Assembly (NCBI RefSeq): GCF_030519355.1
Contig: NZ_JAUMKC010000026.1
Coordinates: 1-64,000, forward strand
Source of the DNA: Mucilaginibacter sp. L3T2-6
Lineage (GTDB): Bacteria > Bacteroidota > Bacteroidia > Sphingobacteriales > Sphingobacteriaceae
Length of the DNA stretch: 64,000 bases
Reading direction: 5' to 3'
Position 1 is the first letter of the stretch. Each line of letters starts with the position of its first letter. The position numbers were made by a program, and so were the translations under genes. Positions 25,727 through 34,644 of the stretch are shown here, piece after piece. The notes under the pieces are model-generated. The model saw only the letters and a list, made by a program, of their open reading frames with translations. It searched no databases and was not told the origin of the DNA.

Positions 25727-26614
25727 TTATATAAAATTATTGCTTGCCAGCCATTTTGCTATAAGTTCCTTGTAACCGCCAATGCCGCCGGTGGTGCTGC
25801 GGATGCCGTAGCCATGGCCGCCGGTCGGATAAATATGCAGCTCGGCCGGAACTTTAACCTGCTTTAAAGCACGGTAATAAAAAAGGGCGTTATCAGCATT
25901 GATAGGGTCATCTTCTGTCTGAAAGATAAAGGTTGGCGGCGTTTTTTCCGTTACCCTGATTTCCGGCGCCAACTGGCCGGGTTGTTTTTCATTTGCCAAA
26001 TAAGCCGGGTAAGTTAATATAGTAAAATCAGGACGGCAGCCTACATCATCGGCTGAATCAACCGGTTGATAAGTTCTTTTATCATAACTGTTGCTAACCA
26101 GCGCCGAAAGATGCCCTCCGGCCGAGAAACCCATAATGCCGATATGATCAGGTTTTATACCCCACTTCACTGCATTATAACGCACTATACCCATAGCGCG
26201 CTGCGCATCCTGTAACGGCAATTCGTATCTGAGTTTACCCGGGAACGGCGGAACACGATACTTCAGCAAAACTGCTGTCACCCCTATCGAATTAAACCAT
26301 TCGCAAATTTCAGTCCCTTCCAAATCCATTGCCAATATATAATAACCACCGCCCGGACAAACAACTACAGCCGTGCCGTTCGGATGTTTGGGTTTAAAAA
26401 CTTTAATGGTCGGGTCGGTAATATCGCCCAAACGGATTACATCCTTGCCACTAACCTTGTCGTCTGTAGGTTTAGTAATATCGTGCTCAACCAGTTTATG
26501 CCCATTCGCCGTATAAATTATTCTGTCTTTCGGCCATAAATTAATTTCGGCAGGGCTTTGAGCATTAGCTATTGCAGTCATGAGGCAAAACAAGGCTGAT
26601 ATGTACGTTTTCAT
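25727..26614 (-). CDS. Secreted BD-FAE-like alpha/beta-hydrolase (acetylxylan/feruloyl esterase type)
   Basis: The 295-residue protein has a signal peptide to about residue 18 and the alpha/beta-hydrolase pattern of Bacteroidetes esterases: the oxyanion segment 'CPGGGYYILAMDLEG', the nucleophile elbow 'GFSAGGHLS', the acid-loop region 'DDPINADNALFY', and the catalytic His in 'PTGGHGYG'. Relatives remove acetyl or feruloyl groups from xylan and similar polymers in the periplasm. The N-terminal half of the protein at 41563 is a clear paralogue. No operon partner is obvious. Confidence 0.9.
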   Translation of the reverse strand: MKTYISALFCLMTAIANAQSPAEINLWPKDRIIYTANGHKLVEHDITKPTDDKVSGKDVIRLGDITDPTIKVFKPKHPNGTAVVVCPGGGYYILAMDLEGTEICEWFNSIGVTAVLLKYRVPPFPGKLRYELPLQDAQRAMGIVRYNAVKWGIKPDHIGIMGFSAGGHLSALVSNSYDKRTYQPVDSADDVGCRPDFTILTYPAYLANEKQPGQLAPEIRVTEKTPPTFIFQTEDDPINADNALFYYRALKQVKVPAELHIYPTGGHGYGIRSTTGGIGGYKELIAKWLASNNFI

Positions 26615-26801
26615 TGCTTTAAAAGTACGGTTAAAAAGTTACCTGTCAATAAAAATAACGCGCGGTATTCCCCATGTTGACTGTAAAAAATAAGCCCCAT
26701 GTCAATCTATAGTCACTTTTATAATACAATCTATTAAAATTCCCGGGAGCCAAAACATTTGATTTTGCAATGGTGTTATCAGCTTACCAATTGTAAAAAT
26801 T

Positions 26802-27179
26802 ATGTCGAAAAGAATTTTGATCGTAGAGGATGACCGTGATATTCTCGGCTTGTTGAAAGACCTTTTAGAAGACGAAGGTTATGAAGTGGCTGCCCTAAAC
26901 TACACCGAATCCATCATCAAAAGCATTAAAGAATATGCGCCGGATTTGGTGATGCTGGATTTTTTACTGGCGGGCATTAATGGCGGTGAGCTATGCCATG
27001 AAATTAAGGCCACGCCGGAAACATCGCATTTGCCGGTCATTATGGCTTCTGCTTTTCCGCGCGTGCTCGATTCGCTTGGCAATTATGGTTCCGACGCATT
27101 TTTAGTTAAACCATTTGATATAGAGGTGGTGCTGCGTACGGTGAGGGACTGTATAGAGAACAGGATGATTCACGCCTAG
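26802..27179 (+). CDS. Single-domain response regulator (CheY-like)
   Basis: The 125-residue protein is a receiver domain only. Acidic residues Glu9-Asp10-Asp11 form the metal site, Asp53 ('MLDFLL') is the phosphorylation site, Ser83 stands at the switch Thr/Ser position and Lys103 ('LVKPFD') is conserved. There is no output domain, so it must act by binding a partner or passing phosphate on. No histidine kinase gene lies nearby; its partner is unknown. Confidence 0.93.
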   Translation: MSKRILIVEDDRDILGLLKDLLEDEGYEVAALNYTESIIKSIKEYAPDLVMLDFLLAGINGGELCHEIKATPETSHLPVIMASAFPRVLDSLGNYGSDAFLVKPFDIEVVLRTVRDCIENRMIHA

Positions 27180-27200
27180 CAGGCTGCCGGTTCACAATGT

Positions 27201-27230
27201 CTTAGCACAGGTGTGCCAGCCTGTGCTAAG
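27201..27230. terminator. Convergent-gene hairpin
   Basis: A perfect 11-bp stem (27201-27211 with 27220-27230) with an 8-base loop lies between the convergent stop codons of the response-regulator and MscS genes. No strong U-run follows on either strand, so it may work as a weak two-way terminator. Confidence 0.65.
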
Positions 27231-27240
27231 CACTATCATC

Positions 27241-28032
27241 TTACAACCCATCCAGCTTGACCCCTGCTGCCTTTATATTTTGCAGCAGTGTTGCCATTAA
27301 CTTCAGCCGCTTATCCTCGTACCCGTGTGCTTCTACCCAAACATTGGTCATCACCGTATAGCCGTCTTTTTCGAGCGACGAAACGCCTATGCGACGGGCC
27401 GGCTCCGCAAGAATGCTTTCTTCTTTGTCAATCGTGTCGTTAATCACTTTCGTTAGCTGGTTAAGATCCACAGCGTTGCCGAATTTATAAGTTATATCCA
27501 GCCGGCGCTTTCCTTCACGGCTGATATTGATGATAACCTCGTTAGAGAGCTTGCTGTTTGGAACAATGACGGTGCGATTGTCAAACGTCCGCACTATAGT
27601 GTAAAATATTTGTATCGATGTTACCGTCCCTTCTAATCCCTGGGTAATAATATTATCACCGACAACAAACGGCTTCAACAGCAGGATAAGCACGCCACTG
27701 GCGAAATTCTGTAAAGTACCCGACAAGGCCAGGCCTGCTGCCACACCAAAAGCACCAACCAGCGCGGTAAAGATAGTGAGCTGGAAGCCCATGATCTGGA
27801 CGACGCAGATTACCAATAACAATCGCAGTATCACAGCTATAAGGCTGACCAGAAAAGGCTTAAGGGTGGGGTCAACATTCTTTCTTTCCAAATTACCATG
27901 CGACCACTTACCGAAAAGCCTGATCAGCCAAAGCCCGGTAATCAATACGACTATGCCCAGCAATACCTTTGGCCCGCTGGTTAACAGCCAGTGGTAAAAA
28001 TGTGTAATCAGCGTATTTATATCAAAATGCAT
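27241..28032 (-). CDS. Small-conductance mechanosensitive channel (MscS family)
   Basis: The 263-residue inner-membrane protein has three helices, with the pore helix rich in Ala and Gly ('ALVGAFGVAAGLALSGTLQN', about 93-112) followed by the beta domain ('FVVGDNIITQGLEGTVTSIQIFYT', 'NRTVIVPNSKL'), the hallmark of MscS. The length is close to E. coli MscS (286). It would open under membrane tension during osmotic downshock. It is a single gene. Confidence 0.94.
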   Translation of the reverse strand: MHFDINTLITHFYHWLLTSGPKVLLGIVVLITGLWLIRLFGKWSHGNLERKNVDPTLKPFLVSLIAVILRLLLVICVVQIMGFQLTIFTALVGAFGVAAGLALSGTLQNFASGVLILLLKPFVVGDNIITQGLEGTVTSIQIFYTIVRTFDNRTVIVPNSKLSNEVIINISREGKRRLDITYKFGNAVDLNQLTKVINDTIDKEESILAEPARRIGVSSLEKDGYTVMTNVWVEAHGYEDKRLKLMATLLQNIKAAGVKLDGL

Positions 28033-28122
28033 AAGGGTTGAACTTAATTGCTACTGAAAATACGCTTGCATAAAGCAAATTGTTTGAATACCGGTATATT
28101 AGAAACCTATTAATGAATTGCC

Positions 28123-29450
28123 ATGACCGATTCCTTAGCTTACATTCTGCTGCTCCTGACCGCCGGAATTGTACTTATTGTGTTACTGACCACACGGTAC
28201 AAGGTCCCGGCTTTTTTTGCGTTGTTTGCGGCGTGTCTGGTAGTTGGGCTGGGCATTGGTTTGCCATTGACTGATGTAATAACTGTAATGAAAGAGGGCT
28301 TCGGCAATATAATGAAGTCGCTGGGCCTGGTAATCATATTGGGTACCGCCCTGGGGGTGTTGCTGGAATATACCAGCAGCACAGCGATTATGGCCGCCTG
28401 GCTGCTAAAAAAACTGGGTAGTGGTCGTGCGCCCCTGGCCATGAGCATCACCGGCTTTATTGTTGGTCTGCCAATATTTTGCGATTCGGGCTATATAGTT
28501 TTAAGCGGTTTAAACCGTTTTATGGCTAAACGGACAGGCGTACCCGTGGCAGTGATGTCCGTTTCGCTGGCTACAGGCCTGTATGCTGTGCATTGCCTCA
28601 TTCCGCCGCACCCCGGCGCATCAGGTGCGGCAGCTACTATTGGAGTTGATTTCGGCAAGTTGATTCTGATCGGGATAGCGGTTGCAATGCCCGGAATGAT
28701 TGCAGGTAATTTATGGGCAAAATATGCCGGAATAAAATTCCCCGGCATAATAACAGATGACGGACTGGAAGTAAAAGAGACTAATTCCGCACCGTCGCTT
28801 ATCAATGCATGCCTGCCGGTCTTCGTACCGATAATTTTAGTTGGAGTAAAATCGTTTTTATCTGCCGGACAGCACATCTACGCCAACTGGCTTAAATTTA
28901 TGTTAGCGCTTGGCGACCCGGTTATGGCTCTGCTCATTGGTGTATTACTGGCATTTAACTGCAAACGCGACTGGAAAAAAATGAGCTCCGGGGAGTATTA
29001 CAGGAAGCAACCGAAAAAGCGGGTGGCATCCTGGTGATTATTGGAATGGGTGGCGCATTTGGCGCCATTTTAACCGCCGCTAAAATTGGTGAACATTTTA
29101 GCCAGGTTGCTGCGCTTGGCAGCATGGGTATCTTCTTTCCATTCTTATTGACATCCGTCTTAAAAACCGCGCAGGGTTCTTCAACCGTGGCTATAATTAC
29201 GGCCGCATCAATTATATTGCCGCTGCTGCCGGCTTTAGGGTTAACCACCGAAAGCGGCAGGCTGCTTTGCGTTCTGGCCATGGGCGCGGGCTCTATGATG
29301 ATATCGCATGCCAATGACGCTTATTTTTGGGTGATAGCCAAATTCTCGGGTATAGATCTGAAAACGATGCTAAGGGTTTATTCAATAGCTACAATATTGA
29401 TGGGGCTGACCACAATAACTATCATTTATCTTTTATCAGGAGTATTGTAA
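28123..29450 (+). pseudogene. GntP-family permease interrupted by a frameshift
   Basis: Together the two overlapping frames encode a full GntP-type gluconate/organic-acid:proton symporter of about 440 residues. The first frame (28123-29037) carries the start, 'GLGIGLPLTDVI' and 'GLPIFCDSGYIVL'; it is in family register to about 'CKRDWKK' and then runs into unrelated text. The second frame (from about 28974) resumes with 'ELRGVLQEATEKAGGILV' and 'GMGGAFGAIL' to the end. The break falls at seven A (28975-28981), where eight would restore the frame. It could be a real mutation or a homopolymer sequencing error. Glycerate kinase starts 2 bp after the stop, so glycerate is a likely substrate. Confidence 0.85.
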
Positions 29451-29451
29451 C

Positions 29452-30579
29452 ATGCACATCCTCGTCGCCCCAAATGCTTTTAAAAACAGTCTTGACGCGT
29501 GGCAAGTTGCACAGGCACTTGGTGAGGGCCTTGCACAAAGCAACCTGGAATGCACTACCCAATTGTTTCCGGTCGCCGATGGCGGCGACGGCACCGGTAG
29601 TCTCATCGTTAAAAGCTGCAGGGGGTTAATAATCACAAAGGAAGTTGCCGGCCCGGTTGGCCGCAAAATAACGTCACAATTTGGATTGATAGAAAACCGG
29701 GCCACGGCAATAATAGAAATGGCAGATGCTTCCGGTTTGCGGTTGTTAAAAGAGGGTGAGCGGAATCCTTTAAAGGCATCTTCCTTCGGCACAGGCCAGC
29801 TAATAAAATTTGCGTTGGACGAAGGTGTTAAACGCATTATTATCGCAATGGGCGGCTCGGCAACTGTCGATGGCGGCTGTGGGATCTTGAGCGCACTGGG
29901 GGTAGTATTCCGGGATGCCAATGGTGACAGCTTGGCGGCATATCCTGAAAATTTGGTTAACATGGCCAGCATTGACGCCACCCGGCTGGATGAACGCATA
30001 CACGGATGCGAAGTAGTGATATTGTGCGATGTAAACAATATGCTTTTAGGGCCTAACGGCGCGGCGGCTGTCTTCGGGCCGCAAAAAGGTGCATCGGCTG
30101 AAGACGTTACCGTATTAGAGCGCTTCTTAAAGCGGTTTGCGCAAATAACCCTGGCGCAAACCGGCAAAGACATGACCGCCATCAAACATGGCGGAGCAGC
30201 CGGCGGGGCTACGGCAGGTCTGTACGCCTGGCTTAACGCGAGGCTGGAAGACGGCATCGGTTATTTTTTATCGTTGACTAATTTTAAAGATGCGCTTCAG
30301 CAAGCCGGTATAGTCATCACGGGCGAGGGCAGCATAGACCGGCAAACATTACAGGGCAAAGGCCCGTATGGCGTTGCGCTGCTGGCAAAACAGGCAGGTT
30401 TAAAGGTAATCGGGGTAGCCGGTTTAATTCCATCTGAACCAGATGAAGAGTTAAACCGGTATTTTGATGAATTGATCTCTATAAACGAACCAAATATTGC
30501 TTTGGCAACAGCCTTAGCCATCACCAGGGTGAATTTAGTTAAGGCCGGAAAGAAGATAGGCAATATGCTTGCCGGCTAA
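29452..30579 (+). CDS. Glycerate kinase (GarK/GlxK family)
   Basis: The 375-residue cytosolic protein starts 'ILVAPNAFKNSLDAWQVAQAL', as in the type 2 glycerate kinases, with 'VADGGDGTGSLIV' near residue 42, 'AMGGSATVDGGCG' near 130 and 'VITGEGSIDRQTLQGK' near 287. It phosphorylates D-glycerate to 2- or 3-phosphoglycerate, giving entry into glycolysis. It follows the GntP-type permease gene by one base, so the two form an uptake-and-activation unit for glycerate, whose permease is frameshifted in this sequence. Confidence 0.95.
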   Translation: MHILVAPNAFKNSLDAWQVAQALGEGLAQSNLECTTQLFPVADGGDGTGSLIVKSCRGLIITKEVAGPVGRKITSQFGLIENRATAIIEMADASGLRLLKEGERNPLKASSFGTGQLIKFALDEGVKRIIIAMGGSATVDGGCGILSALGVVFRDANGDSLAAYPENLVNMASIDATRLDERIHGCEVVILCDVNNMLLGPNGAAAVFGPQKGASAEDVTVLERFLKRFAQITLAQTGKDMTAIKHGGAAGGATAGLYAWLNARLEDGIGYFLSLTNFKDALQQAGIVITGEGSIDRQTLQGKGPYGVALLAKQAGLKVIGVAGLIPSEPDEELNRYFDELISINEPNIALATALAITRVNLVKAGKKIGNMLAG

Positions 30580-30595
30580 TATTTGGTAATGGCCA

Positions 30596-32059
30596 TCACT
30601 TCAACTCTATCAAACTCACCGCAAACGGCTTCATCTCAATCGATTCACTTTTAACAGTGCTTTCAATGGCCGCACCATCGCCCGAGGCAGCGTCTATGGT
30701 GCTTACTTTCGCTCCGGCAAATTCCGCAGGTAATTTTAAGGTTGCCGGCCTGTTTCGTTTATTCAGCACCAGCACAATTTTGTTTTTACCGTTGGTGAAG
30801 GCCTGGGCATGCAAATCTCCGTTTCCGTTAGCTTCGATGCCGGTAGCCACCAGCTTATCACCTGCATGGATATGATCTTTAATAAGCTTTAAAACCCAGA
30901 AGCGGGCATTAGGCTTACTATTGGTGTAGTTGATCATGCTTACATCAGGATACTGAGTCGGGAACCCCACCAGTTGCGATTCACCAATGTAATCTATCCC
31001 CTGCTTCGTCAACTCAATAAAAAAATAAGCATAAACGGAGGCCGACAGGTTCCAGTATTCCTGGCTGATCGGCTGTGCGCGCATGGCGTTGCTTACAAAG
31101 GTGCCCAGTTCGTTAATGTCTGTTTTTGTTTTGGGCGATAAGCGTTTGCGAATGCTTTCTATAAAAGCGACTTTCTCTAAAAAGTTATCCGCCTTATCAA
31201 ACAAGGTATATTCATAAGCATCAAATTTTTGCCCGTCGTTGGCGTTAGCATAACAGTGATAGGATATCATATCTAAAGGTATCCCGGGTTTATGATTCTT
31301 TGGGTTCAAAAAATATTCAAACCAATGCGGCTTCTCAAATGCCAACCCCAAACCAACAAACTTTGTCCCGGGCGATACCTGGTGCATGGCGGTATACATG
31401 GCGTCATAAACTTTGGTATAGTGCTCCGGGGTAAAGCTATGTTCCAAATCCGGTTCGTTCAAAATCTCCCAATAAGGTATTTGGAAATGGTAACCCGACT
31501 TATGGTATTTTCCCAGTTCATCCGTAAAGCCGCCTTTGGTGTACCAGCTCAGCAGGCGCGCATAATAACCGGTAAGCTCTTTCATAGTTGGGTCGCGAAA
31601 CTCGGTGCCCCCGCCATAGCCCCAGCCTACCTCGTTCGGGTCGGCGGGGTAATTAACTTTACTGCCGGTTTTAAACATCCATTGAGGGATGGTGCTAAAA
31701 TTCATAATGAAAGTATGCCCCTTTGTCGCATCCAGAAAATCGATGGTCATGGGGTCTATCAGGCTAAAGTCCCAGGAGGTAGTGGTAGCCGTTGGCGGTT
31801 CCAGTTCAGCCACGGCCAGCTTTGGATACGGGAACCATGGTACATAACGTACAAAGTCTGCTTTCAAATCCTTCAGGGCGGCAAAAGATCCATCGTGCAT
31901 GCTGGCGCCACGCCTTAACATCGGGTTGCCTACAACCTGTAATGTGGCAGTTGATCTCGACACCATTTCAATTTTATTCCAGTCTGCCCTGAGCGACATC
32001 TGAGCAGTACATAGTTGAGCCGATAGCCCGAATAATATTAATAGTCTAAGTTTTTTCAT
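30596..32059 (-). CDS. Secreted clan GH-A glycoside hydrolase (GH39-like)
   Basis: The start at 32059 begins a signal peptide ('MKKLRLLILFGLSAQLCTAQ'), giving 487 residues. A TIM-barrel is suggested by 'YVPWFPYPKLAV', then 'YWEILNEPDLEH' with the probable acid/base Glu202 after Asn, and 'TDINELGTF' with Glu317 as the probable nucleophile. A small beta-domain ends the protein ('KIVLVLNKRNRPATLKLP'). This arrangement fits clan GH-A, and the nearest I recognise is GH39 (beta-xylosidase and related). The substrate is not known. It lies 44 bp after the beta-helix gene, so they are probably co-transcribed. Confidence 0.72.
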   Translation of the reverse strand: MKKLRLLILFGLSAQLCTAQMSLRADWNKIEMVSRSTATLQVVGNPMLRRGASMHDGSFAALKDLKADFVRYVPWFPYPKLAVAELEPPTATTTSWDFSLIDPMTIDFLDATKGHTFIMNFSTIPQWMFKTGSKVNYPADPNEVGWGYGGGTEFRDPTMKELTGYYARLLSWYTKGGFTDELGKYHKSGYHFQIPYWEILNEPDLEHSFTPEHYTKVYDAMYTAMHQVSPGTKFVGLGLAFEKPHWFEYFLNPKNHKPGIPLDMISYHCYANANDGQKFDAYEYTLFDKADNFLEKVAFIESIRKRLSPKTKTDINELGTFVSNAMRAQPISQEYWNLSASVYAYFFIELTKQGIDYIGESQLVGFPTQYPDVSMINYTNSKPNARFWVLKLIKDHIHAGDKLVATGIEANGNGDLHAQAFTNGKNKIVLVLNKRNRPATLKLPAEFAGAKVSTIDAASGDGAAIESTVKSESIEMKPFAVSLIELK

Positions 32060-32103
32060 ACCGTTCTTGTTTCGTTTTCCCGTTGTATCAGCCATTGGGT
32101 TGC

Positions 32104-33615
32104 CTAATCAAATTTAATGTTCTTTACGCCATATTTACCATTATAAACCGGCTTGCTGCGCAACGGCGAGTTTGCCGGCAACTGGTAATTAGTAAAATAT
32201 TTTAGCTGCATTGCTGACGTTACCCTGGCTGCTCCCGGCTTTTTAAATTGGGGATTAATATTCAGCCCAACCATTTTGCCATTCCGTTGCTCTTTACCGC
32301 TTTGCTTAGCCCAGCTGTTGATGTTGGTAAAACCGTCAATATAAAACCCCTTGTTAATGCTCCACCAGTCGTTATCATGGTATTGAGCCTCTCCTACTTT
32401 ATCTCTGCCCCGCATCAATGAATCGCGGCCCACAAAAATGTTATTATAAAAGCGCATACCGTGGCTGTCGCTGGTTTTAGACCAGCAAAATGCCGAAACC
32501 TTATCGTTATAGATAATATTCCCGTAAACATCGCAATCGTGAAAGTCTTTACTGCTTTCGGCGACATTCCAGACATATATGCCCGCCTGCGAATCGGAAA
32601 CCGTACCGTCATTCTCGCTGATATTAAACCGGATGATGTTGTTGTACCACGGGTCAGCGCCCCAGTATTGAAAAATACAGTACCCGCTCCCCTGGTTACC
32701 GTACGACATGCAGTATTGGATAATAGAATTGGTTACTCCGCCGTCAAAGTCAAAGCCGCCGCCATCTGCTCCGCCTTTTGAAGTCTTGTTCTGGTACGAA
32801 AGGCAATACTGAATCATGACGCTGTCAGCTTCGTAAGCCCAAATACCAACAGGACCGTTGCCAATACGCGGCATATCCCAACCATTGTTGGTCGCTGTAC
32901 AATGGTCAATCAAAACATTCCTGCAATCGCCTGCCACAATGCCATTGCCGCTGTGATTGGTCAGATTAGTTGGGTCACCGGGATTATTTTCAGCACGGCA
33001 GTTTGATATCGTGATATGAGTGCTTTCGCGGGTTTGATAAGGCGCTTCTACAGTAATTCCTGCGGAGCCGTTATCATGCGCGAATACATTTTTTGCATTT
33101 ATATACTGCGAGGAATAGATAAGTAAACCTGATTTTTGGAAACCCGAGATATTTAAATCATCAGCAGCAATATGATTACTATGCTTAACCGTAAGGCCAT
33201 TCCTGGTATTTCCGGCCTTTCGCCCCGAACCGGTTAGCCCTAAATTCCTGAGCGTTATGCCGGTGCATTTTTCAAGTATAATTCCCGCACTGTCGCGTGC
33301 GTTGAGTATAGACTTTCCCCTTCCGTAAGAAGTAATTATGATTGGATTTTTTACTGACCCGTTAATGTTATGCAAGTAAAGCGTACCCTCAAAAACTTGC
33401 CCTCCTTTAAACAACACGCACTCCCCGGCCTTCAATTGAAGCGAACTAATTTTTTCAAGCGATCTGAGCGGCCGGGCTATGGTTCCGGGGTTATCATCAT
33501 TACCTGTGCGGGCGTTTACATAGTATGTTTTGGCACGCATCTGTGCAAATGCCATGGTACACCACATTGATAAAGCAAGCGCAACACAATACGTTAAAAA
33601 AAATTTTAAAGACAT
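32104..33615 (-). CDS. Secreted right-handed parallel beta-helix protein
   Basis: The 503-residue protein has a signal peptide to about residue 25 ('ALSMWCTMAFAQ'), the opening 'YYVNARTGNDDNPGTIARPL' that is common in pectate-lyase-like proteins, and then repeated turns of a parallel beta-helix ('NPIIITSYG', 'HITISNCRAENN', 'SVMIQYCLSYQN', 'SIIQYCMSYGN'). It probably binds or cuts a polysaccharide such as pectin, but no catalytic site can be named. It is divergent from the arabinose regulator gene, 232 bp away. Confidence 0.82.
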   Translation of the reverse strand: MSLKFFLTYCVALALSMWCTMAFAQMRAKTYYVNARTGNDDNPGTIARPLRSLEKISSLQLKAGECVLFKGGQVFEGTLYLHNINGSVKNPIIITSYGRGKSILNARDSAGIILEKCTGITLRNLGLTGSGRKAGNTRNGLTVKHSNHIAADDLNISGFQKSGLLIYSSQYINAKNVFAHDNGSAGITVEAPYQTRESTHITISNCRAENNPGDPTNLTNHSGNGIVAGDCRNVLIDHCTATNNGWDMPRIGNGPVGIWAYEADSVMIQYCLSYQNKTSKGGADGGGFDFDGGVTNSIIQYCMSYGNQGSGYCIFQYWGADPWYNNIIRFNISENDGTVSDSQAGIYVWNVAESSKDFHDCDVYGNIIYNDKVSAFCWSKTSDSHGMRFYNNIFVGRDSLMRGRDKVGEAQYHDNDWWSINKGFYIDGFTNINSWAKQSGKEQRNGKMVGLNINPQFKKPGAARVTSAMQLKYFTNYQLPANSPLRSKPVYNGKYGVKNIKFD

Positions 33616-33847
33616 TTACAATCGGCTTAAAAACAGGAAAGATGCCCGGTAAACCAAATGTAGTTATACTGTACGAGAAAAAACGACATTATTAATTGTA
33701 AAATAAACAACAAAAAGCCATAACTTATGTGCGTTCAGCCCTCTTAAAAGTGCTATTTATCAAAGATTTTTAATGCTTACCTCCCCATTTTTTTATTATT
33801 AAACTATCCATTACATTTGCTCAACCTTAAGTAATTCTGTTCTTCAA
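33616..33847. promoter_or_regulatory. Divergent promoter region of the beta-helix gene and araR-like gene
   Basis: AT-rich, with runs of A and T, and no gene. It must hold the promoters of both flanking genes. No operator palindrome stood out. Confidence 0.5.
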
Positions 33848-34555
33848 ATGCACAAATATTCTAAGCAGACCCGCCATTTATTAGCTGTTGATTGTATAGT
33901 ATTTGGCTTTGATGGGGAAAGCTTAAAAATCCTGCTCATACAACGTGGTTTTCAACCCGAAAAAGGAAACTGGAGTCTTATGGGCGGTTTCGTGCAGCAA
34001 AACGAAAGCCTCGACCAGGCATCAAACCGTATTTTAAAGGAGCTAACCGGTCTTGACGGCGTTTACCTTGAACAGCTGCATACTTTTGGCGACACCAGTC
34101 GCGACCCGATTGAGCGCACTATTTCAACGGCCTATTTTGCTTTGATCGATATACACAAGTATGAAAAGCAACTGAGTGATGATTATCATGCCGAGTGGTT
34201 TCCGCTAAAAAATATCCCCGGGCTCATTTTCGACCACCAGGATATGGTTGAAGCGGCCAAACGGCGTATCAGGTATAAGGCGGCTCTTCATCCAATCCTG
34301 TTCGAGTTGCTGCCCGACAAATTTACCATACCTCAATTACAGATACTGTACGAAAGCGTGTTTAATACCACAATCGACAAAAGGAATTTCAGCAAACGGG
34401 TTTTAGCCACAGGCTTATTGATCAAATTGTCCGAGAAAGATAAGGCCGGCTCCAAACGCGGCGCCTATTATTACCAGTTAAACAAGCAAAATTATTACGC
34501 CAAATTCCAGGCATTCTTGAATTTTATACCCAACCCTGATACATTGCTGCTTTAG
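33848..34555 (+). CDS. araR: Nudix-related transcriptional regulator (AraR-like)
   Basis: The 235-residue protein has an N-terminal Nudix-like domain (about 10-140) and a C-terminal winged helix (about 155-225, 'TIPQLQILYESVFNTTIDKRNF'). The Nudix box 'GGFVQQNESLDQASNRILKELTGL' keeps the Gly and Glu positions, but the 'RE..EE' core reads 'RI..KE', so it is likely a sensor without hydrolase activity, as in NrtR and the Bacteroides AraR regulator that responds to arabinose. The araB-D-A genes follow on the same strand, which supports this assignment. Confidence 0.88.
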   Translation: MHKYSKQTRHLLAVDCIVFGFDGESLKILLIQRGFQPEKGNWSLMGGFVQQNESLDQASNRILKELTGLDGVYLEQLHTFGDTSRDPIERTISTAYFALIDIHKYEKQLSDDYHAEWFPLKNIPGLIFDHQDMVEAAKRRIRYKAALHPILFELLPDKFTIPQLQILYESVFNTTIDKRNFSKRVLATGLLIKLSEKDKAGSKRGAYYYQLNKQNYYAKFQAFLNFIPNPDTLLL

Positions 34556-34612
34556 AATTCCGGCAACAATTTATAATTATTGATTTCTGATATTGTAAAT
34601 AATAAAAAATAA

Positions 34613-34627
34613 GTGTTATTTAGACAC
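34613..34627. promoter_or_regulatory. Candidate AraR operator
   Basis: An inverted repeat GTGT-N7-ACAC lies 18 bp before the ribulokinase start. The arms are short, so the assignment rests on position. Confidence 0.35.
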
Positions 34628-34644
34628 GAATTTATAAATCAACT

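Noticed and set aside
28975..29037. Programmed -1 ribosomal frameshift in the GntP gene
   Set aside because: The register is TGG AAA AAA ATG, so a -1 slip would put the first tRNA on GAA, a mismatch; no stimulatory hairpin was evident. A lost A is simpler.
29436..30257. 273-residue minus-strand frame opposite glycerate kinase
   Set aside because: It is Ser/Pro/Ala-rich antisense text without a signal or family, fully inside the conserved kinase gene.
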